A stretch of 33,060 nucleotides of DNA from Lachnoclostridium sp. An138. GTDB taxonomy: Bacteria; Bacillota; Clostridia; Lachnospirales; Lachnospiraceae. The DNA is taken from contig NZ_NFLF01000030.1 of assembly GCF_002160765.1 (NCBI RefSeq), forward strand, positions 1 through 33,060, written 5' to 3'. Shown here piece after piece: positions 29,002 to 33,060 of this stretch (positions are counted from its first letter, which is position 1; each line of letters begins with the position of its first letter). A program made the translations under genes and the position numbers. Under the pieces are notes generated by a model, which saw only the letters and a list, made by a program, of their open reading frames with translations, did not search any database and was not told the origin of the DNA.

Positions 29002-29031
29002 GAGTAAAAACAACCTTTAGGAGGGACGGGC

Positions 29032-29475
29032 ATGGAAATACAAGGTATTCTTAAAAATTTACGCGAGAAAAACAACCTTACGCAAGAACAACTGGCTGAA
29101 CGTGTGCAAGTTACCCGACAGGCGGTTAGTCGCTGGGAAACAGGCGAAACGCAGCCAAATACAGATACCTTAAAACTGTTATCACGAGTTTTTGATGTGT
29201 CAATCAATACGCTTCTGGGTTCTCCACGGCAACTTGTTTGTCAGTGTTGCGGAATGCCATTGAATGAAGATGGTCTGATTAGCCGAGAACCAGACGGAAG
29301 CTATAACGAGGACTATTGTAAATGGTGCTATGCTAATGGGAAATTTGCATATCAATCCAAGGAATCTTTATTGGATTATCTGGTTGCGAATATGCCAAAT
29401 CCCGATAACGCAGATGAAGAAACCAGACGTAATCAGTTTGATTTGTACCTTTCGCAATTAAAGCACTGGAAATAA
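29032..29475 (+). CDS. XRE regulator with C-terminal zinc-ribbon domain
   Basis: A 147-aa protein. Residues 1-62 form an HTH (LREKNNLTQEQLAERVQVTR QAVSRWETGETQP). Residues 68-145 form a Cys-rich domain, VCQCCGMPLNEDG ... YNEDYCKWCYANGKF, the putative zinc-ribbon domain common in Clostridia XRE proteins. The ATG follows AGGAGGGACGGGC. It has its own promoter and differs in composition from the ICE genes on both sides, so it probably came with the segment that broke Maff2. Target unknown. Confidence 0.9.
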   Translation: MEIQGILKNLREKNNLTQEQLAERVQVTRQAVSRWETGETQPNTDTLKLLSRVFDVSINTLLGSPRQLVCQCCGMPLNEDGLISREPDGSYNEDYCKWCYANGKFAYQSKESLLDYLVANMPNPDNADEETRRNQFDLYLSQLKHWK

Positions 29476-29487
29476 CTATATTGTCAT

Positions 29488-29568
29488 AGCAAAGCCAGCC
29501 GAGCCAGTCAACGGTCAAGATGAACGGCGCGTACCGCGCCGCCGTTGACAGCCCCGCCCGCCTTTGCT
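29488..29568. other. 81-nt nested inverted repeat upstream of the sigma-like gene
   Basis: AGCAAAG (29488-29494) pairs with CTTTGCT (29562-29568), GTCAACGG (29507-29514) with CCGTTGAC (29542-29549), and GGCGCG-TAC-CGCGCC (29526-29540) forms the tip. A further stem GGGGCG...AGCA / TGCT...CGCCCC lies at 29582-29610. The layered plan and the GTCAA(C/G)GG arms resemble the 25020-25160 structure. Confidence 0.65.
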
Positions 29569-29638
29569 GGTAGGCAATCAAGGGGCGACAGCAAGGAGTG
29601 CTGCCGCCCCGCACTATTATCAGAGAGGGGGAATTTCC

Positions 29639-30061
29639 ATGACCGAAGATGAAGCCTACAAAGTGCATATCCAGTACACCTTTAACGCCTTTTGCAAGGT
29701 TGTCATTCGTCACGCCGCCATAGATATAATTTTGAAGCTGCGCCGGAGGTGGGAACGGGAAGTTTCCCTTGACTATCTGATGAATGAGAAGTTTGTCCAG
29801 CTTGCCGAGCCGGAGCAGCTTGAAGAATATCTTTTTACCGCCTGCGGCCAGACCGCCGTTCTGTACCATGCGGAACTCGCCGCCGCCCTTGCCCTTTTGC
29901 CAGAGCAGACACAGGAAGAAATTTTCCGTTACTATTTCCTGCGCCAGCCGCAGCGGGTGATCGGCGTACATATCGGACGGACACGCAGCACAGCAGGGCG
30001 GCATATCCAGCTTGCCTTGAAGCGGCTCCGGCGGCTCATGGAGGGAAAACGCTATGAGTAA
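29639..30061 (+). CDS. ICE-type sigma-70-like regulator
   Basis: A 140-aa protein. ATG 29639 after GAGAGGGGGAATTTCC; the frame extends to 29564 through the inverted repeats and is unlikely to be used. The C-terminal part resembles sigma region 4: ALALLPEQTQEEIFRYYFL, then VIGVHIGRTRSTAGRHIQLALKRL (HTH, given as GRTRSTAGRHIQLALKR). The N-terminal part lacks a clear region 2. Such short sigma-like proteins are found beside excisionase/integrase genes in Tn916- and Tn1549-like ICEs, where they regulate transfer. Stop overlaps the next start. Confidence 0.8.
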   Translation: MTEDEAYKVHIQYTFNAFCKVVIRHAAIDIILKLRRRWEREVSLDYLMNEKFVQLAEPEQLEEYLFTACGQTAVLYHAELAAALALLPEQTQEEIFRYYFLRQPQRVIGVHIGRTRSTAGRHIQLALKRLRRLMEGKRYE

Positions 30062-30251
30062 ACTTCTCCCCTATGAAACAATCGTCAAGGCGCATGAGGG
30101 CGACCCGGACGCAATCGACACCGTTCTTTCCCACTACGTCGGATATATCCGATACTGTTCCAAAGTACACGGGAAAGTCAGCGCCGAGGTTGAGGAACAT
30201 ATAAAACAGAAGCTAATCGCCGCGCTGTTCAAATTTCGCTTTGACCGATAA
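30054..30251 (+). CDS. Helix-turn-helix domain protein (HTH_16-like)
   Basis: A 65-aa protein, ATG overlapping the sigma-like gene's end by 8 bases. Sequence pattern LPYETIVKAHEGDPDAIDTV, then LSHYVGYIRYCSK and EEHIKQKLIAALFKFRFD, as in the small regulator that follows the sigma-like gene in Tn916/Tn1549-like ICEs. In those, excisionase and integrase genes normally come next. Here they do not; the AT-rich resistance cargo follows. Confidence 0.85.
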   Translation: MSKLLPYETIVKAHEGDPDAIDTVLSHYVGYIRYCSKVHGKVSAEVEEHIKQKLIAALFKFRFDR

Positions 30252-30709
30252 GCAAAGAACGAACACCGACTGTCATTAGCGATTTTCACCAGCAAGTTTA
30301 CAATTCATCTATTCCCATAAGTAAGCGGTCATAGTATAATAAAGCCATCGACAAATAGTAATTATATTTTTTGAAAGAATTCTATAGAGTAAAAATATTT
30401 TGTCTTCTATGTTTTAGAAAATGTGCAACAGTCGTTCCGTGAGACTGGTATGTGCCCAAAAAAAATGGTCTATGCAAGAAAATAGATACAACAATAGTGA
30501 GCAAATGATTCAGGTAAAGATCAGATATATAATATTTTAAAGTAATTGTACATTTTTTAAGAAATTACAATGGTCATTCATCGTGTTTGAAAGAATAGGT
30601 TATTGGCGCACTTTACTTATATATCGTTTTACAGGGGCTGTTTTTTATGCAACGTTAGGGCTTACTCGTATATAGTTATGAAAATAAATAGAGAATGAGG
30701 TGCGATTAG
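30252..30709 (+). other. AT-rich leader region upstream of the Erm gene
   Basis: No gene over 60 codons. A 39-codon frame (30421-30540) starts MCNSRSVRLVCAQKKWSMQ but lacks a ribosome site; tiny frames at 30581-30601 and 30649-30660 also exist. Erm genes are often controlled by leader peptides, so one of these may matter, but none shows a known stall motif clearly. The base composition drops sharply after 30251, marking a transferred segment. Confidence 0.4.
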
Positions 30710-31639
30710 ATGAAAAATCTTGGATATTCACAAAATTTTTTGGTTAATAAAAAGTTGGTAGAACGTTTAATAAGCAAGTCAAATATTGATGTAACAGATT
30801 ATGTTATTGAAATTGGTCCTGGAAAAGGGATAATAACAGATGTACTTTCTCAGCATGCTGGAGAGGTTGTTGCAGTTGAATATGATCAAGAATTATATAA
30901 TAATTTAGTAAGATATCACAGTCATGATAATGTTACATATATATTTGGTGATTTTTTAAAATATAAGTTGCCTTTAAATCGCAGATATAAAATATTCTCC
31001 AATATTCCTTTTCAGATAACAGCGGATATTATTAGGAAATTAACAGACGATGTAAATCCACCATCAGATATAAATATCATAATTCAAAGAGAGGCAGCTA
31101 AAAAGAATTGCGGTATTCCATTACAAAAATATGAAGGTTTTCGTGCTGCTATAATAAAGGCACAATATAAGGTAGAAATTACACATAGTTTTAAAAGGAG
31201 CGATTTTTTTCCTTCGCCTAATGTTGATACAGTTATGCTTCATATGCAGTTATGGGATGATAGATTGAGTGGTGATGATCTTCAAAATTATAAAGATTTA
31301 GTGGCTTTTTTTTACACTAATATTAAAGGAGAGACTGCTAAAGAGAGACTTTCTATTTTATTTTCTAATGAGCAAATCAAAAGATTGGGAAAAGCCAATA
31401 GAATTAGTCTTTCAAATTCATATACGTTAATCACGGCCGAGCAGTGGATGAATATTTATTATTACTCCAAAATTGGATTGACAGATGAAAAGAAAAAAAA
31501 GTTTCAAGATGCATATAAAAAACTTCAAAAAATGAATAAAAAATTGAAAAAGCAAAACAGAACATCTTTACGAAAGTCTAGTAGCAATAAGAAATGTAGA
31601 ACAAGGATTGATACTTCTAATGGTACAAAAAATAGATAG
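30710..31639 (+). CDS. erm: Erm-family 23S rRNA adenine N6-methyltransferase
   Basis: A 309-aa SAM-dependent methylase of the Erm/KsgA family. Erm enzymes methylate A2058 of 23S rRNA and so give macrolide-lincosamide-streptogramin B resistance. SQNFLVNKKLVERLI is followed by SAM motif I EIGPGKG (34-40), Glu57 (motif II), GDFLKYKL (motif III, Asp81) and catalytic NIPF (98-101). SDFFPSPNVDTVMLHM and TAEQWMNIYYY match the longer Bacillus-type Erm layout rather than ErmB. The last 50 residues are very Lys/Arg-rich. AT-rich; ribosome site GAGGTG. I do not recognise the exact class. Substrate is inferred from family. Confidence 0.85.
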   Translation: MKNLGYSQNFLVNKKLVERLISKSNIDVTDYVIEIGPGKGIITDVLSQHAGEVVAVEYDQELYNNLVRYHSHDNVTYIFGDFLKYKLPLNRRYKIFSNIPFQITADIIRKLTDDVNPPSDINIIIQREAAKKNCGIPLQKYEGFRAAIIKAQYKVEITHSFKRSDFFPSPNVDTVMLHMQLWDDRLSGDDLQNYKDLVAFFYTNIKGETAKERLSILFSNEQIKRLGKANRISLSNSYTLITAEQWMNIYYYSKIGLTDEKKKKFQDAYKKLQKMNKKLKKQNRTSLRKSSSNKKCRTRIDTSNGTKNR

Positions 31640-31971
31640 TATTGATAATTTCTATAAAAATGTGCATGGTAGTGCGAAAATCTGAGAAGAGAATTTAATG
31701 CTGGATTTTGTTGATAGTAGATTTCAATGAGTTAACCATAAAAGTATATTAGAAAGTAAAAACAACAGGGGTAGTAGAATATATTTGTTAGATACAAGAA
31801 GGAGAGATTGAATTTAAGGTCATCTAATACTCGCGGAATAGTGATAATAATGGTAAGCTGTATTGAAAAAAAACAAAATAACTAACATTATGGGATTATT
31901 TCGGTATGAATTGATGTTTTATCATCTTACATAGAATCAGAAATTTGAAAAATTAAAAGAGGACTAAGTTT
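31640..31971. other. AT-rich spacer, no gene seen
   Basis: No frame with a ribosome site and family features. No clear terminator for the methylase gene. A run of A/T-rich sequence with scattered stops; possibly decayed sequence of the cargo segment. Confidence 0.5.
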
Positions 31972-32583
31972 ATGAGAACCCTGTTCTTAACTTCAAGTGG
32001 CTTAAACGAAAAGACTATGGTATTATTTTGGAAATGTATCGGAAAAGAACCGATTAACACAAAAGCGATTTTGGTTCCATCCGCCGCAGTTGGAAATGAT
32101 GGTGCGCGAGAAGGAATCATTGTATGTATGGAGCGCCTTATGAATATGGGAATACCTATGAATAATATTCTTATATATAATCTTGCGTTTTTACTTTCCG
32201 ATGGATATAAAAGAACATATTCAAGTTATATTAGTGACATACCTGTACCGTTTCGCTTAATGAGTGTTCAAGAACTCACTCAATATGACATGATTGCTTT
32301 TTGTGGAGGAAATGCCCATACGCTTCTTAGCGAAATAAACAGAACAGGATTTTCGAAGCCCCTAAAGCAAGCAATAGAGAATGGATTGGTGTATCTGGGA
32401 ATTAGCGCAGGTAGTATGATTGCTGCCGGAAATTTTTCCGATGGATTAGGATATTTAGCAAATCCGTTGATACCACACGCTGAAAAAGAGAGCCCTTTTG
32501 GAGATATATCGAAGAACGATTTGATTGAATTGGCTGACGGTCAAACTGTATTGATTAAAGGGAATCGACAGGAAATTATTTAA
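31972..32583 (+). CDS. Peptidase S51 family protein (dipeptidase E-like)
   Basis: A 203-aa class I glutamine-amidotransferase-like serine peptidase. Nucleophile Ser145 lies in YLGISAGSMIAAG; FCGGNAHTLL (110-118) gives the preceding strand and oxyanion loop; the N-terminal MRTLFLTSSGLNEKT and ILVPSAAVGNDGAR fit the family. Family members cleave Asp-X dipeptides or related substrates; this one has no known role in mobile elements. ATG follows AGAGGACTAAGTTT. Length is near the usual 200-230 aa. It follows the methylase in the AT-rich cargo. Confidence 0.85.
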   Translation: MRTLFLTSSGLNEKTMVLFWKCIGKEPINTKAILVPSAAVGNDGAREGIIVCMERLMNMGIPMNNILIYNLAFLLSDGYKRTYSSYISDIPVPFRLMSVQELTQYDMIAFCGGNAHTLLSEINRTGFSKPLKQAIENGLVYLGISAGSMIAAGNFSDGLGYLANPLIPHAEKESPFGDISKNDLIELADGQTVLIKGNRQEII

Positions 32584-32950
32584 TAAATTGAATACTGTTG
32601 TTTTTTTATCTTCGGGGCACCCTGACCCGAACTTTCAAAACTGAATATCAGCCGCCCACCAGCGGCCAGCGAAAGCAGTAAGTCTGAAAAAGATTTGCTG
32701 CTTTTTTTGTGTCCATTTGGCAAAATCGAAAATCACCCGTAGTAGGTAGGTGAAGCCAGAAAAAACTGCCTGCTCCGTTTGGCAAATTTCTAAGAGCGGT
32801 GGTGTGGGGAGTGAAAGGAAAAATTCTCTGCCCCGCCGGTTGCCAAAATCCTGTTGCCCGGATTACTAAGGCAAAAGAAATTTTGAAAAATCCCCGTCCA
32901 GCGGGTAGCTGGCGGCCTTTGAAATGTATCTTTAGCGGAAAGGTGTGCGT
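32584..32950. other. Non-coding region between cargo and tandem repeats
   Basis: No gene supported. Contains a small TTCGGG/CCCGAA stem (32611-32631), the terminator at 32674-32710, and three related short motifs (TTTGGCAAA at about 32716 and 32779, TTGCCAAA at about 32840). Composition becomes GC-richer again after about 32620, as in the ICE backbone. Confidence 0.4.
32674..32710 (+). terminator. Intrinsic terminator downstream of the S51 gene
   Basis: AGCAGTAAGTCT pairs with AGATTTGCTGCT (with G-T wobbles) and is followed by a run of Ts. Confidence 0.7.
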
Positions 32951-33060
32951 GGTAAGGTGATTTTACAGCCACAGGGTAAGGAGTTTTTTACATCACGCGG
33001 TAACGACTTTTTTACATGACAGGGTAAGGAGTTTTTTCCATCGTCCGGTAATCACTTTTT
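32951..33060. repeat. Exactly 24-bp tandem repeats (iteron-like), running off the window
   Basis: Units begin with GGTAA at 32951, 32975, 32999, 33023 and 33047, a perfect 24-base period. Typical unit start: GGTAAGGAGTTTTTTACAT, then five variable bases. Units 2 and 4 are closest; units 1 and 3 diverge. There are no unique spacers. Direct repeats of this form suggest a replication-initiator binding array for a gene beyond the window. Confidence 0.8.

Larger units (their letters stand above)
23253..33060. mobile_element. Mosaic Tn1549-like integrative conjugative element (partial)
   Basis: The order ParB-like, DUF4406-like, ArdA, PcfB/DUF3801, VirD4 coupling protein and Maff2 is the conserved leading part of Tn1549-type Firmicute ICEs. 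Its GC content is visibly higher than the host genes'. After about 28890 the expected PrgI/VirB4 genes are missing. They are replaced by an XRE/zinc-ribbon gene, ICE-type sigma/HTH genes, an Erm-type methylase, an S51 peptidase and 24-bp tandem repeats. The left edge is approximate and the right end lies outside the window. Confidence 0.75.

Noticed and set aside
30710-31639. KsgA/RsmA 16S rRNA dimethylase
   Set aside because: The same fold, but the motif spacing, SNIPF catalytic motif, Lys-rich tail, AT-rich composition and mobile context fit Erm better than the housekeeping enzyme.
32951-33060. CRISPR array
   Set aside because: The repeats are directly tandem at 24 bases with only about 5 variable bases between cores; there are no spacers of 26-40 bases and no cas genes.

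Overview
The window looks like chromosome from a Gram-positive Firmicute, most likely a gut Clostridia/Lachnospiraceae-type bacterium. The signs are strong AGGAGG ribosome sites, ECF-transporter and DUF1540 genes, a CwlD-like amidase, an arginyl-tRNA synthetase of that flavour, and two mobile elements of Firmicute type. Species cannot be named from sequence alone.

Layout. (1) 1-3730 is host chromosome: an ECF sigma factor with its membrane-anchored anti-sigma-like partner (121-2079), a small DUF1540 protein and an ECF-transporter S component. (2) 3771-18330 is a 14.5-kb integrated element flanked by a perfect 45-bp repeat, which is the 3' part of tRNA-Thr(CGU). It carries a tyrosine integrase at the left end, a tiny hydrophobic peptide gene with a hairpin, a MuF-like-domain protein and an XRE repressor (leftward). 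A divergent operator region follows, then a long rightward set: Cro-like regulator, excisionase-like protein, RepA-type ATPase, iteron-like repeats, many small proteins, a terminase-small-like HTH protein, a family of coiled-coil proteins, a tail-chaperone-like protein and a 961-aa tape measure protein. No capsid, portal, large terminase or lysis gene is visible, so it resembles a phage satellite (PICI-like organisation) that brings its own tape measure rather than a full prophage. (3) 18289-22938 is host chromosome again: intact tRNA-Thr, a lipoprotein-like amidase, a nicotinamidase-like hydrolase, exonuclease III and argS. (4) About 23250 to the window end is a GC-rich Tn1549-like integrative conjugative element (ICE) in mosaic form: ParB-like protein with a very long disordered N-terminus, DUF4406-like protein, ArdA, PcfB/DUF3801, VirD4 coupling ATPase and a truncated Maff2 gene. 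From about 28900 it is broken by a different segment: XRE/zinc-ribbon regulator, ICE-type sigma-like and HTH proteins, an AT-rich Erm-type rRNA methylase, an S51 peptidase, and an array of exactly 24-bp tandem repeats running off the end.

How parts fit. In the satellite-like element the XRE repressor and Cro-like protein face each other across overlapping promoters and three ACCAC-N4-GTGGT operators. This is a lysogeny-type switch governing excision (integrase plus excisionase acting at GTTAGTCAA arm sites at both ends), replication (ATPase plus iterons) and a tail-related module. In the ICE, a repeated CTGGACA-N3-TGTCCAG palindrome lies just after three successive backbone genes and once inside the parB-like gene, suggesting a shared regulator or partition protein. 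A 141-nt nested inverted repeat between parB and the DUF4406 gene is a candidate oriT or structured RNA.
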